DNA from: Tsuneonella sediminis
GTDB lineage: Bacteria > Pseudomonadota > Alphaproteobacteria > Sphingomonadales > Sphingomonadaceae
Assembly: GCF_051912845.1 (NCBI RefSeq)
Contig: NZ_JBNCBU010000001.1
Coordinates: forward strand, 1,550,001 to 1,614,000
Length of the DNA: 64,000 nt
Direction: 5' to 3'
In this document: positions 51,510-60,974 of the stretch, in pieces
How positions within the stretch are numbered: position 1 is the stretch's first letter
Layout of the letters: each line of letters starts with the position of its first letter
Translations under genes and position numbers: made by a program
Notes under the pieces: model-generated
What the model was told of the DNA's origin: nothing
Database searches by the model: none
The model's input: only the letters and a program-made list of their open reading frames with translations

Positions 51510-54500
51510 ATGGCCGCCAAAGTCCCGAGTTCGAACCCCGATTCGCCGCGCCGCAAGCGGAGCGGCGCCTGCGCCGAAACGCTGGCCGAACGGATGCGCG
51601 ATTCGCTGTTGCCCGACGATCGCGCGCTGGAAGCCAAGCGCGTGCTCGAAGCGGCCGAATTCGTCATCGAAGCCGCCAGGTGCCGCGAGCCGGGAGAGCC
51701 GGTCATCGAAATCGCCTCGGCGAGCGAGGAACGCCGCTTCATGCGGCTGGCTCTGATCAACGACGACATGCCGTTCCTCGTCGATTCGATCGCCTCGACG
51801 ATTGCCGCCCACGGCCTGTCGATCGACCGCCTGCTGCACCCCGTGGTGCCGGTCCGGCGCGATGCGAAGGGCAATCTCACGGCGCTTCCCGAGGGCGGCG
51901 ATGCGAGCGGGGCGGCGCGCGAATCGATGATCTACATCGAGACGCCGCGAGCCGACGCGCGCCAGCGCCGCGAGCTCCTGCGCGACCTCAAGGTCACGCT
52001 GGCCGACGTACACGCCGCAGTCGCCGACTGGCCGAAGATGCGCGAGGTGCTGCTCGACGATGCCGCACAGCTCGCCGACAGCGAAGGCGCGGCCCTGCTG
52101 CGCTGGCTCGAAGACGGGATGCTGACCCAGCTCGGCCACCTGACCCGCCGGCGCGACGGCAGCCAGACCTCGATGCTTGGCATCTGTCGCAAGAGCGCGC
52201 GGGCAATCCTCGCCGACCCCAGCTACGAGCGGGCCTTCGCGTGGTTCGACGACGCCGGGGCCGGGCGCGGCCGGGCACCGCTGATCGTCAAGGCGAACCG
52301 GATATCCAACGTCCACCGGCGGGTTCCGCTCGACCTGTTCATCGTCCCGGTGATCGAGAGCGGAAAGGTCGCCGCGCTGTCGATTCACGCGGGTGTATGG
52401 ACCAGCGCCTCGCTCGCGACCCCACCGGCGCAGGTGCCGCGCCTGCGCACTCAGCTGGCCGATCTCACCGCGAAGTTCGGATTCGATCCACACGGCCACG
52501 CCGGCAAGGCGCTGGTCCACGCGCTGACCGCGCTGCCACATGACCTCGTGATCGGCTTTTCAGACGACGACATCGAACGCGTTGCGACGACGATGATGAG
52601 CCTGGTCGACCGGCCGCGCCCGCGGCTCGCGCTCGTCGAGGCGCCGCTCAGCCGTCACCTCTTCGCGTTCGTCTGGCTGCCACGCGACATGCTCTCGACC
52701 CAGGTGCGCAACCGCATCGAGGACCTGCTCGAGGAAGGATCGGGCGCCAAGGCGCTCGACTGGAGCCTGCAGGTCGAAGGCGGCAACCTGGCGATGCTGC
52801 GCTACGTGCTCGACTATCGCGAAAGCACCGGCGCGCCAGACGCCGACGGGATCGAGGCGTCGATCCAGGCGCTGCTGCGCGGATGGGGCGAAGCGGTCGA
52901 GAGCGAACTCGTCGCGACGGGCGAGGAGACCTCTCGCGCCGCGGCGCTGGCGGCGCGTTTCGCCGAAAGCTTCCCGACCGCCTACCGCGCTGCCTACGGG
53001 CCGGGCGAGGCCGCGCAGGACGTGCGCCGGCTTCGCCGCCTCGCCGCGCTCGATTCCGAGGACGACGGCGCGCTGCCGATGCGCGACGTGCGTCTGTTCC
53101 GCATGCCGGGCGACAAGCCCGGGCGGTTGCGGCTGAAGGTCTACCAGATGTCCGGTGCGCTCGCGCTGTCGGACGCGGTGCCCGCGCTCGAGAACTTCGG
53201 TTTCCGCGTGCTCGAGGAAGTGCCCACGCCGCTCGGCGCGGGCGAGGACGGGGTCGGCCGGTTCGGGACCATCCACGATTTCACGCTGGAACTCGGCGAA
53301 GGGGACACGGCCGAGCCGCTGCTCGACCGCGCGATGCAGATCGAGGAGGCGATCGCCGACGTTCTCAACGGCGCGGCGGAGGACGATCCGTTCAACCGCC
53401 TCGTGCTCGGGACCGGATTGTCGTCCCACGAAGCAGACTGGCTCCGCGCGTTCTATCGCTATCTGCGGCAGACCGGCATGGGCTTCACGATCTACACGGT
53501 CGTCGATGCGCTTCGCCGCGCGCCACAGGTTACCGTACCGCTCGTCTCGCTGTTCGCGGCGCGCCACGATCCGGCATTCGATGGCGACCGCGATGCGGCG
53601 GCTGCGAGGCATCTGGGATCGATCCGCCAGGGCCTGACCCAGGTCGCGGCGATCAACGACGATCGTCTGCTGCGGCTCTACCAGGAGGCGATCTCGGCGG
53701 TCCTGCGGACCAACGCGTTCGCTCCCGCGGCGCGCGAAGCGCTGGCGCTCAAGTTCGATTCCGCGCTGGTTCCCGGCCTTCCCAAGCCCGTGCCATGGCG
53801 AGAGATCTTCGTCTATTCGCGGAGGGTCGAGGGTATCCACCTGCGCGCGGGTCCGATCGCCCGCGGCGGCCTGCGCTGGTCCGACAGGCGCGACGACTTC
53901 CGTACCGAGATCCTCGGCCTGATGAAGGCACAGCGGGTCAAGAACGCGGTCATCGTTCCCACCGGGGCGAAGGGCGGGTTCTATCCCAAGCAATTGCCCA
54001 ACCCGGCGCGCGACCGCGAGGCATGGGCGGCCGAAGGCCGCGCCAGCTACGAGATCTTCATCCGCACGCTGCTGTCGATCACCGACAACATAGAGGACGG
54101 CAAGGTCGTCCATCCCGCCGACGTCGTCGTCCACGACGGAGAAGACCCCTATTTCGTCGTCGCTGCCGACAAGGGCACGGCGACCTTTTCCGACATCGCC
54201 AACGGGATCGCCGAAGCGCGCGACTTCTGGCTCGACGATGCCTTCGCCAGCGGCGGCTCGAACGGATACGACCACAAGGCGATGGGGATCACCGCGAAGG
54301 GCGCGTGGGTTTCCGTCCAGCGCCACTTCCTCGAGATGGGCATCGACGTCCAAGCCGATACCACGCGCGTCGTCGGCTGCGGCGACATGTCGGGCGACGT
54401 GTTCGGCAACGGCATGCTGCTGTCGAAGGCGATCAAGCTGGTGGCCGCGTTCGATCACCGCCACATCTTCCTCGACCCCGATCCCGACCCGGCCGCGAGC

Positions 54501-56273
54501 TGGAAGGAGCGAAAGCGGATGTTCGGCCTCGCCCGGTCGAGCTGGGAGGACTACGATCCCAAGCTGATCAGCAAGGGCGGCGGCGTGTTCGCGCGGTCGC
54601 TCAAGCGCATCCCGCTTTCGAAGGAGGTCCGCGCGGCACTCGACATCGAGGCGACCGAGATCGAGCCCGAGGCGCTGATCTCGGCGATCCTCAAGGCCCC
54701 GGTCGACCTGATCTGGTTCGGCGGCATCGGTACCTACATCAAGGCCAGCCACGAGGCGACCGCGCAGGTCGGCGATCCGGCGAACGATGCGCTGCGGGTC
54801 GACGCTAGCGAGGTGCGCGCACGGGTCATCGGCGAAGGGGCCAACCTGGGGATTACGCAAGCGGGCCGGATCGAGTTCGCGCTGATCGGTGGCGACGATG
54901 GCCAGGGGGGCCGGATCAACACCGACTTCATCGACAATGCCGCCGGCGTCAACTGCTCGGACAACGAGGTCAACATCAAGATCGCCCTCGCCGCGGCCAA
55001 GCGGGCGGGCAAGCTCAGCGAGGCCAAGCGGGTCAAGTTGCTGGAATCGATGACCGACGAGGTCGCCGCCCTGGTGCTCGAAGACAACCGCTTGCAGGCG
55101 CTCGCCCTGTCGATCGCACATGCCGGCGGGCCGGAGGCGATGGCCGCCCAGCTCAGCCTGATCGAATCGCTGGAGGCGCGCGGCGCGCTCGATCGCAAGA
55201 CCGAGGGACTCGCGCCGAGCGACGTTCTCTCGCACCGCGCCAGCGACGGGCAGGGCCTGACGCGAGCCGAGCTTGCCGTTCTACTCTCGTCGACCAAGCT
55301 GGTCCTGCAGGACGCGATCGAACAATCTTCGCTGCCGGACGATTCCGCGCTCGACGACCTGCTGGCGGGGTATTTTCCCACCCCCATGCGCAAGGACTTC
55401 CGGCGCCAGATCGAGAGCCATCAGCTGCGCCGGGCGATCGTCGCGACCGCCCTTGCCAACCTGGTGATCAACCGGATGGGGCTCGTCCACGTCTTCGAGC
55501 TGTCGGACGAGGAGGGGGTCGGCCTTGCCGACGTCTGCGCGTCGTTCGTGGCGGCGGACAAGCTGTTCGGCGTGCAGGCGCTTTGGGCCGAACTCGAGGC
55601 GGCCCGGATGCCGGAAGGCGCGCGGATCTACATGTTCCGCCACACCGCAGGCGCGCTGCGCAGCCACATGGCCGACCTGATCCGCGTCGGCGCCAGCACC
55701 ACCCCGCCCAGCAGGATGATCGCGACGCTCCACAGCCGGATCGAACAGCTGTCGTCCGCCACGGGCGACCTGCTGCCCGATTCCTCGCGCAAGCAGTCCG
55801 ACGCGCTGATCGCCGAGTTCGTCGCGATGGGCGCGCCCGAAAAACTCGCGGCCAAGGTCGTGCACCTCTACGATCTCGACGGGGCCGTCGGCCTTGCCTC
55901 GCTCTCGCAATTGGCCGAAATCGACGCTCGCGCGCTGACCTCGGCCTTCACCGATCTCGGCGACCGGCTCGGCCTCGACTGGGCGCAAGGGACCGCGGCG
56001 ATGATGAATCCGTCTGACGTCTGGGAACGGATGCTCGTCGCGGGGCTGTCGCGCGACTTTCAGCAGATGCGGCTCGACTTCCTCCGCCGGCTGTCGCGGC
56101 GCAAGGGCGCGAAGGACGATCCGGCCGGAGCCGTCGCCACCTGGGCGCAGGAGAATGCGGCCGCCGTGCGCCAGTTCCGCGGCGTGATCGGACGCGCGCA
56201 GACTCACAGCCCCGTCGCACCGGCCATGCTCGCGCAGATCGCCAGCCAGGCACGCAACCTGCTCGGCCGGTAG
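51510..56273 (+). CDS. gdhB: NAD-specific glutamate dehydrogenase, large (180 kDa) type
   Basis: The 1587-residue enzyme oxidatively deaminates glutamate to 2-oxoglutarate and ammonia with NAD, and serves mainly in catabolism. Unlike short GDHs it has long N-terminal regulatory (ACT-like) regions. The catalytic core lies at about residues 785-1180, with GPIARGGLRWSDRRDDFRTE, the lysine motif VIVPTGAKGGFYPK, and DGEDPYFVVAADKGTATFSD. The NAD-binding stretch contains VIGEGANLGITQAGR and INTDFIDNAAGVNCSDNEVN. It is a long single gene with 154 bases of upstream sequence. A perfect 16-base palindrome overlaps its stop codon. With gltBD and glnE it sets the balance of glutamate synthesis and breakdown. 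Confidence 0.97.
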   Translation: MAAKVPSSNPDSPRRKRSGACAETLAERMRDSLLPDDRALEAKRVLEAAEFVIEAARCREPGEPVIEIASASEERRFMRLALINDDMPFLVDSIASTIAAHGLSIDRLLHPVVPVRRDAKGNLTALPEGGDASGAARESMIYIETPRADARQRRELLRDLKVTLADVHAAVADWPKMREVLLDDAAQLADSEGAALLRWLEDGMLTQLGHLTRRRDGSQTSMLGICRKSARAILADPSYERAFAWFDDAGAGRGRAPLIVKANRISNVHRRVPLDLFIVPVIESGKVAALSIHAGVWTSASLATPPAQVPRLRTQLADLTAKFGFDPHGHAGKALVHALTALPHDLVIGFSDDDIERVATTMMSLVDRPRPRLALVEAPLSRHLFAFVWLPRDMLSTQVRNRIEDLLEEGSGAKALDWSLQVEGGNLAMLRYVLDYRESTGAPDADGIEASIQALLRGWGEAVESELVATGEETSRAAALAARFAESFPTAYRAAYGPGEAAQDVRRLRRLAALDSEDDGALPMRDVRLFRMPGDKPGRLRLKVYQMSGALALSDAVPALENFGFRVLEEVPTPLGAGEDGVGRFGTIHDFTLELGEGDTAEPLLDRAMQIEEAIADVLNGAAEDDPFNRLVLGTGLSSHEADWLRAFYRYLRQTGMGFTIYTVVDALRRAPQVTVPLVSLFAARHDPAFDGDRDAAAARHLGSIRQGLTQVAAINDDRLLRLYQEAISAVLRTNAFAPAAREALALKFDSALVPGLPKPVPWREIFVYSRRVEGIHLRAGPIARGGLRWSDRRDDFRTEILGLMKAQRVKNAVIVPTGAKGGFYPKQLPNPARDREAWAAEGRASYEIFIRTLLSITDNIEDGKVVHPADVVVHDGEDPYFVVAADKGTATFSDIANGIAEARDFWLDDAFASGGSNGYDHKAMGITAKGAWVSVQRHFLEMGIDVQADTTRVVGCGDMSGDVFGNGMLLSKAIKLVAAFDHRHIFLDPDPDPAASWKERKRMFGLARSSWEDYDPKLISKGGGVFARSLKRIPLSKEVRAALDIEATEIEPEALISAILKAPVDLIWFGGIGTYIKASHEATAQVGDPANDALRVDASEVRARVIGEGANLGITQAGRIEFALIGGDDGQGGRINTDFIDNAAGVNCSDNEVNIKIALAAAKRAGKLSEAKRVKLLESMTDEVAALVLEDNRLQALALSIAHAGGPEAMAAQLSLIESLEARGALDRKTEGLAPSDVLSHRASDGQGLTRAELAVLLSSTKLVLQDAIEQSSLPDDSALDDLLAGYFPTPMRKDFRRQIESHQLRRAIVATALANLVINRMGLVHVFELSDEEGVGLADVCASFVAADKLFGVQALWAELEAARMPEGARIYMFRHTAGALRSHMADLIRVGASTTPPSRMIATLHSRIEQLSSATGDLLPDSSRKQSDALIAEFVAMGAPEKLAAKVVHLYDLDGAVGLASLSQLAEIDARALTSAFTDLGDRLGLDWAQGTAAMMNPSDVWERMLVAGLSRDFQQMRLDFLRRLSRRKGAKDDPAGAVATWAQENAAAVRQFRGVIGRAQTHSPVAPAMLAQIASQARNLLGR

Positions 56274-56281
56274 CTACCGGC
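56266..56281. repeat. Perfect 16-base palindrome over the GDH stop codon
   Basis: GCCGGTAG followed by CTACCGGC is fully self-complementary and contains the TAG stop. It lies 37 bases before the start of the ferredoxin reductase. As RNA it has no loop, so it is a better candidate for a protein-binding site than for a hairpin terminator. It may be chance in GC-rich DNA. Confidence 0.3.
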
Positions 56282-56318
56282 TTGACGATGGACGGTCCGC
56301 TGGCCAAGTCCCCCGCGC

Positions 56319-57545
56319 ATGGATAGCGCGGATGTCGTCATCGTCGGATCGGGCCATGGGGGCGCCCAGGCGGCGATCGCGCTGCGTCAGCAGGGGTTCG
56401 ACGGGTCGATCCTGATCATCGGCCGCGACCCCGAGCCGCCCTACGAGCGTCCCCCGCTGTCGAAGGAATATCTCGCCCGCGAGAAGCCGTTCGAGCGGAT
56501 TCTGATCCGCCCACCATCCTTCTGGGAAGAGCGGGGGGTGAGGATCATGGCAGGCACAGCCGTCATCGGGGTTGATCCCGAGGCGCACGTCGTCAAGCTG
56601 GGTGGCGGCGGCGAAGTGGGCTACGGCAAGCTCATCTGGTCCGCCGGCGGCGATCCGCGCAGGTTGTCGTGCAGCGGCGCAGACCTTTCGGGCGTGCACG
56701 CGGTGCGCGACAAGGCCGATGCCGACAGGATCATGGCCGAGCTGGACCACGGCGCCAGGCGCGTGGTGGTCGTGGGCGGCGGATACATCGGACTCGAGGC
56801 TGCCGCCGTGCTCACCAAGCTGGATTGCCGCGTCACCCTTCTCGAGGCGCTGCCGCGCGTTCTTGCGCGCGTGGCGGGAGAGGCGCTGAGCGAGTTCTAC
56901 CAGGACTTTCACCGCGCCCGCGGAGTCGATTTGCGGCTCGACGCCACGGTCGAGAGGATCGAGGGGGAAAACGGCTGGGTCCGCCGGGTCTTTCTGGCCG
57001 ACGGTGAAACGATCGACTGCGACATGGTTATCGTCGGAATCGGCATCGTTCCAGCGGCCGGACCGCTGATCGCCGCGGGCGCCGCCGGCGCCAACGGGAT
57101 CGACGTCGACGAATACTGCCGCACCGTCCTCGACGATATCTACGCGATCGGCGATTGCGCGGCGCACGCCAATCCGTGGGCCGATGGCGCGGTCATCAGG
57201 CTCGAATCGGTGCAGAACGCGAACGACATGGCGACGACCGTCGCCCGGCACATTACCGGCACGGAGGAACCCTACCGCGCGTTCCCGTGGTTCTGGTCGA
57301 ACCAGTTCGACCTCAGGCTGCAGACCGCGGGGCTGTCGATCGGCCACGATGCGACGGTCGTGCGCGGCGACCCGGCCGAGGCAAAATTTTCGGTGATCTA
57401 CCTCAAGGAAGGCCGGGTGATCGCGCTCGACTGCGTCAACGCGACGAAGGACTACGTCCAGGGCCGCAAGCTGATCGAAGCCCGTGCCGCGCCCGACCCC
57501 GCCGCTCTCGCCGACATCGAGCGCCCCCTCAAGGACCTGCTGTAA
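56319..57545 (+). CDS. FAD-dependent ferredoxin/rubredoxin reductase
   Basis: A 408-residue NAD(P)H-dependent reductase of the type that feeds electrons to ferredoxins of P450 or dioxygenase systems. FAD is bound by VGSGHGGAQAAIALRQ near residue 9, NAD by VVVGGGYIGLEAAAVL near residue 146, and the second FAD contact is DDIYAIGDCAAH. The C-terminal reductase domain has PYRAFPWFWSNQFDLRLQ. A CYP153 gene lies 3.4 kb downstream, so this could be its reductase, but no ferredoxin gene is adjacent to either. It is convergent with queG, with a 17-base overlap. Confidence 0.93.
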   Translation: MDSADVVIVGSGHGGAQAAIALRQQGFDGSILIIGRDPEPPYERPPLSKEYLAREKPFERILIRPPSFWEERGVRIMAGTAVIGVDPEAHVVKLGGGGEVGYGKLIWSAGGDPRRLSCSGADLSGVHAVRDKADADRIMAELDHGARRVVVVGGGYIGLEAAAVLTKLDCRVTLLEALPRVLARVAGEALSEFYQDFHRARGVDLRLDATVERIEGENGWVRRVFLADGETIDCDMVIVGIGIVPAAGPLIAAGAAGANGIDVDEYCRTVLDDIYAIGDCAAHANPWADGAVIRLESVQNANDMATTVARHITGTEEPYRAFPWFWSNQFDLRLQTAGLSIGHDATVVRGDPAEAKFSVIYLKEGRVIALDCVNATKDYVQGRKLIEARAAPDPAALADIERPLKDLL

Positions 57546-58572
57546 GCTCGTTCAGGGCCCAGCGCGCGGCCTCGGCGATCACCGGGTCAGGGTCGCCCGT
57601 CAGCATTCCAACCTGCGGCAGCAGCGCCCGATCGCCCGAATTGCCGGCCGCGATCAGGCAGTTGCGCACGAACCGGACCCGTCCAACGCGCTTGATCGGA
57701 CTGCCCGAAAACAGCGAGCGGAACGCCGCGTCGTCGAGCGCGAGCAGTTCGCCGAGGCGCGGCGCAGCCAGTTCGGCGCGCGGCAGGAAAGCACGGTTCG
57801 CGGCCGCCGCATCGGCGAACTTGTTCCACGGGCAGACCGCGAGGCAATCGTCGCACCCGTAGATGCGGTTGCCGATGGCCTTGCGGAACTCGTACGGGAT
57901 CGGACCTGCGTGCTCGATGGTCAGATACGAGATGCAGCGCCGCGCATTGAGCCTGTACGGCCGGGGAAAGGCGTCGGTCGGGCAGGCGCGCTGACACGCG
58001 TCGCACGATCCGCAGCGGTCGGGATGCGGTTCATCGGGCACGATCTCGAGCGTCGTGTAGATCGCGCCAAGGAACAGCCACGAGCCGTGCGCGCGGCTTA
58101 CAAGGTTGGTGTGCTTGCCTTGCCAGCCGATCCCTGCCGCTTCGCCCAGCGGCTTTTCCATTACGGGCGCGGTATCGACGAAGACCTTGACCTTTGCACC
58201 GGGCACCTCGGCCACGAGCCAGCGCGCCAGCCGCTTCAGCGCCTTCTTGACCGTGTCGTGGTAGTCTCGGCCCTGGGCATAGACCGAGACCCTGCCGCGG
58301 TCCGGATGGGCCTCGAGCGCGAGCGGGTCGGCTTCGGGGGCGTAACTCATGCCCAGCGCGATCACGCTCCGCGCCTCGGGCCACAACCCTTGCGGCGAGC
58401 CTCGTTCGTCCGTGCGCCGGTCCATCCAGTCCATCGTTCCGTGATTGCCGCCCGCCAGCCACTGGGACAGCTGTTCGCCGCGGTCGAGCGTCGCGGGCGC
58501 GATACCGACCGCGGCGAATCCCTCGACCCGCGCCCGTTCGATCAGCCGTGCCCGCAGATCGGGCGGAACCAT
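57529..58572 (-). CDS. queG: Epoxyqueuosine reductase
   Basis: The 347-residue cobalamin-dependent QueG makes queuosine in the anticodon of GUN tRNAs. Two 4Fe-4S clusters are supplied by CGSCDACQRACPTDAF and CDDCLAVCPWNKF, with RRCISY between. The catalytic acid is in VDTAPVMEKPLGEAAGIGWQGKHTN. The C-terminal HEAT-like segment with RVGRVRFVRNCLIAAGNSG is present. ATG 58572 is chosen over a TTG at 58584. The 3' end overlaps the ferredoxin reductase by 17 bases. It is divergent from the ABC exporter; their start regions are within about 60 bases. Confidence 0.96.
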   Translation of the reverse strand: MVPPDLRARLIERARVEGFAAVGIAPATLDRGEQLSQWLAGGNHGTMDWMDRRTDERGSPQGLWPEARSVIALGMSYAPEADPLALEAHPDRGRVSVYAQGRDYHDTVKKALKRLARWLVAEVPGAKVKVFVDTAPVMEKPLGEAAGIGWQGKHTNLVSRAHGSWLFLGAIYTTLEIVPDEPHPDRCGSCDACQRACPTDAFPRPYRLNARRCISYLTIEHAGPIPYEFRKAIGNRIYGCDDCLAVCPWNKFADAAAANRAFLPRAELAAPRLGELLALDDAAFRSLFSGSPIKRVGRVRFVRNCLIAAGNSGDRALLPQVGMLTGDPDPVIAEAARWALNELTAGP

Positions 58573-58630
58573 GGCGTTAACCAACCTTGGGGTTGCTCCC
58601 GTTCACGCCGCAGGGTTAACGCCCGCAGCC

Positions 58631-59626
58631 ATGCACGTCCCGCTAGGCGCAACCGCCGCTCCCGACAACCGGCCCGTCACCCCCGGCATCCCGCTAGCGA
58701 TCGAGGCGCGCGGGCTCGTCAAGCGGTTCGACGGAACGATCGCAGTCGACGGGGTCGACCTGTCGGTGCCGCAAGGGGCGATCTACGGAGTGCTCGGACC
58801 GAACGGCGCCGGCAAGACCACGACGCTGCGCATGCTGCTCGGCATCATCGATCCCGACGAGGGAGTGCGCAGGATATTCGGTCACGAACGCCCGCACGAT
58901 ATCGCCCGGCTGATCGGCTACCTGCCCGAGGAACGCGGGCTTTATCCCTCGATGAAGGCTTACGAGGCGATCGGCTTTCTCGGCGCGCTTCGCGGGATGC
59001 GGCTCGCGGAGGCGAAGGCGCGCGGCCGTGCCCTGCTCGAAGAACACGGCCTCGGCCACGCGGCGGATCGTTCGATCCGGCAGCTGTCGAAGGGGATGGC
59101 GCAGACGGTGCAATTGCTGGGCACCCTGGTCCATGAGCCGCGTCTCGTCGTCCTCGACGAGCCGTTCAGCGGGCTCGACGCGATCAACCAGGGCAAGCTC
59201 GAAGGGATGATCCGCGCGCTGGCCGACACCGGGACCACGGTGATCTTCTCGACCCACGTCATCGCCCACGCCGAGCGGTTGTGCCAGGGCGTGGCGATCA
59301 TCGCCGGCGGCAAGGTGCCATACGCAGGCAGCGTCGACGCCGCCCGCGACCGGATTCCGGCGCAGGTCCGGCTCGAGACCGAAGCCCGCGAGGGTCCCTG
59401 GCGCGCCGCACTGCCGGCAGACGCCCGCGCCGAGGGCAGGTTCTGGACGTTCTCGCTCCCCGAGAGCGGGATCGAGCCGCTGCTTCGCGCCCTGATCGAG
59501 GGCGACGCAGGCATCCTTTCGCTGTCGATCGAGCGCGCGGGCCTGCACGATGCCTTCGTGCACATCGCCGGCGAGGCGGCGGCACGCGCGCTCGACGAAG
59601 CGAGCCCGGCGGAGCAGGCGCGATGA
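58631..59626 (+). CDS. ABC transporter ATP-binding protein (NatA/CcmA type exporter)
   Basis: A 331-residue ATPase. Walker A is GVLGPNGAGKTTTLRML, the signature is RQLSKGMAQTVQL, and Walker B is VVLDEPFSGLD, followed by the H-loop FSTHVI. The C-terminal ~90 residues form the small regulatory extension of this family. Its partner permease begins at an ATGA overlap. An earlier ATG at 58571 could lengthen the N-terminus by 20 residues; 58631 is kept as the conventional start. Related NatAB exporters move sodium, drugs or other ions outwards; the substrate is unknown here. Confidence 0.93.
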   Translation: MHVPLGATAAPDNRPVTPGIPLAIEARGLVKRFDGTIAVDGVDLSVPQGAIYGVLGPNGAGKTTTLRMLLGIIDPDEGVRRIFGHERPHDIARLIGYLPEERGLYPSMKAYEAIGFLGALRGMRLAEAKARGRALLEEHGLGHAADRSIRQLSKGMAQTVQLLGTLVHEPRLVVLDEPFSGLDAINQGKLEGMIRALADTGTTVIFSTHVIAHAERLCQGVAIIAGGKVPYAGSVDAARDRIPAQVRLETEAREGPWRAALPADARAEGRFWTFSLPESGIEPLLRALIEGDAGILSLSIERAGLHDAFVHIAGEAAARALDEASPAEQAR

Positions 59627-60846
59627 CCCCGCAGCCGGATGACACGCCGATGAGCCGCCTGCCGCTGGCCAAGGCCGCCTTCGTGATCGCCAGGCGCGAT
59701 TTCGGGGCGATCCTGTTTTCCAAGGCATTCCTGTTCTTTCTCCTCGGGCCGGTCTTTTTCGGCCTGGTCCTCCTCGGCTCGGCCTCGCTCGGCAGAAGCG
59801 CGGCCCGGAATGCCGACCCTCCGGTTTTGGCGGTCGTGCTGTCCGGGGAGGAGGCAAGGGCCTTCGAGGCGGCCCACGCCCGGCTGGACAAACGGGTCGA
59901 GGTTCCGCGAATCGAGATCGTGGCCGGCAACCGCGCGCCTTCGCCCGCGGCGCTGCTCGGCGAAGGCGACCGGAACTACGGCGCGGTCCTCAGCGGGACG
60001 CTCGCCGCGCCCAGGCTGACGGGCACCGCCGAGCGCATCGAGCGCTGGGAGGGGCCGGTCGCGCTGATCGCCGCGGCCGCGCTCGACGGCCCCGGGACCT
60101 TCCCTTCGGTCGCGCTCGCCCGCACCAGCACGAGCCAGTCGAGCGAGAAGCGCGCGCGGAGCCAGACGGCAACCGCGGGGCTCACGCTGATGTTTCTCCT
60201 CACCATGCTGCTCGCGGGTATGGTCATGTCCAACCTCGTCGAGGAAAAGGCGAACAAGATCATCGAGATCCTTGCCGCCGCGATCCCGATGGACGCGGTG
60301 TTCATCGGCAAGCTGTTCGCCATGCTCGGGGTCAGCTTCGTCGGTATCGCGGTGTGGGGCGGGGTAGCGGGGCTCGTTCTCTCGCTTGGTGGCGGTGCGC
60401 TCCAGCCGCCCGCGGCGCCAGCGGTCGGGTGGCCGCTCTTCATCCTCTTGTTCTTCGTCTACTTCTCGATGGCCTACCTGCTCATCGGGTCGATCTATCT
60501 CACCATCGGGGCGATGGCGCCGACCGTGCGCGACGTGCAGACGCTCTCGCTGCCGGCGACCATGCTGCAACTGGGCGTCTTCTTCCTGGCGACCTATTCG
60601 ACGAGCAGCCTCGGCTCGCCGGCCGAACTCGCCGCGCTCGGCTTCCCGCTCTCGAACCCCTATGCCATGGTCAGCCGTGCGGCGCAGGAAGCCGCGCTGT
60701 GGCCCCATATTCTGGCGCTCGCGTGGCAGGCGCTATGGGTCGCGCTTTTCGTCCGGTTCGGCGCGGGGATGTTCCGGCGCCGCGTGATGAAGTCCGGGCC
60801 CTCGCCCGTGAAGAAGCGCGGCATCTTTGCACGCGCACGGGGCTGA
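59623..60846 (+). CDS. ABC transporter permease (ABC-2, NatB type)
   Basis: A 407-residue permease with one N-terminal membrane segment (FLFFLLGPVFFGLVLLG), a periplasmic domain of about 130 residues, and a C-terminal bundle of about five helices. The NatB signature GLTLMFLLTMLLAGMVMSNLVEEKANKIIEIL is at about residue 185. The later helices have LFILLFFVYFSMAYLLIGSI and MLQLGVFFLATYS. It starts on the ATGA shared with the ATPase, so the two are made together. The substrate is unknown. Confidence 0.92.
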   Translation: MTPQPDDTPMSRLPLAKAAFVIARRDFGAILFSKAFLFFLLGPVFFGLVLLGSASLGRSAARNADPPVLAVVLSGEEARAFEAAHARLDKRVEVPRIEIVAGNRAPSPAALLGEGDRNYGAVLSGTLAAPRLTGTAERIERWEGPVALIAAAALDGPGTFPSVALARTSTSQSSEKRARSQTATAGLTLMFLLTMLLAGMVMSNLVEEKANKIIEILAAAIPMDAVFIGKLFAMLGVSFVGIAVWGGVAGLVLSLGGGALQPPAAPAVGWPLFILLFFVYFSMAYLLIGSIYLTIGAMAPTVRDVQTLSLPATMLQLGVFFLATYSTSSLGSPAELAALGFPLSNPYAMVSRAAQEAALWPHILALAWQALWVALFVRFGAGMFRRRVMKSGPSPVKKRGIFARARG

Positions 60847-60974
60847 GGAAGCCTTCCCCGCGCGGCAATATCGGTCGCATTTAGCAACTGGCTATTGACA
60901 CTGCAGTAAGTAGGCGCAGGATAGCCCGCGACCAGAGGCGGCCCGCAGGGAGTCGCCCGAACAGGAGAGAGTCG

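Noticed and set aside
52560..55235. A minus-strand open frame of about 890 codons opposite the glutamate dehydrogenase
   Set aside because: Same antisense artefact; the plus-strand frame has all catalytic motifs of NAD-GDH.
60900..60907. ACTGCAGT upstream of the P450 gene
   Set aside because: Too short to separate from chance; no repeat or matching half-site nearby.
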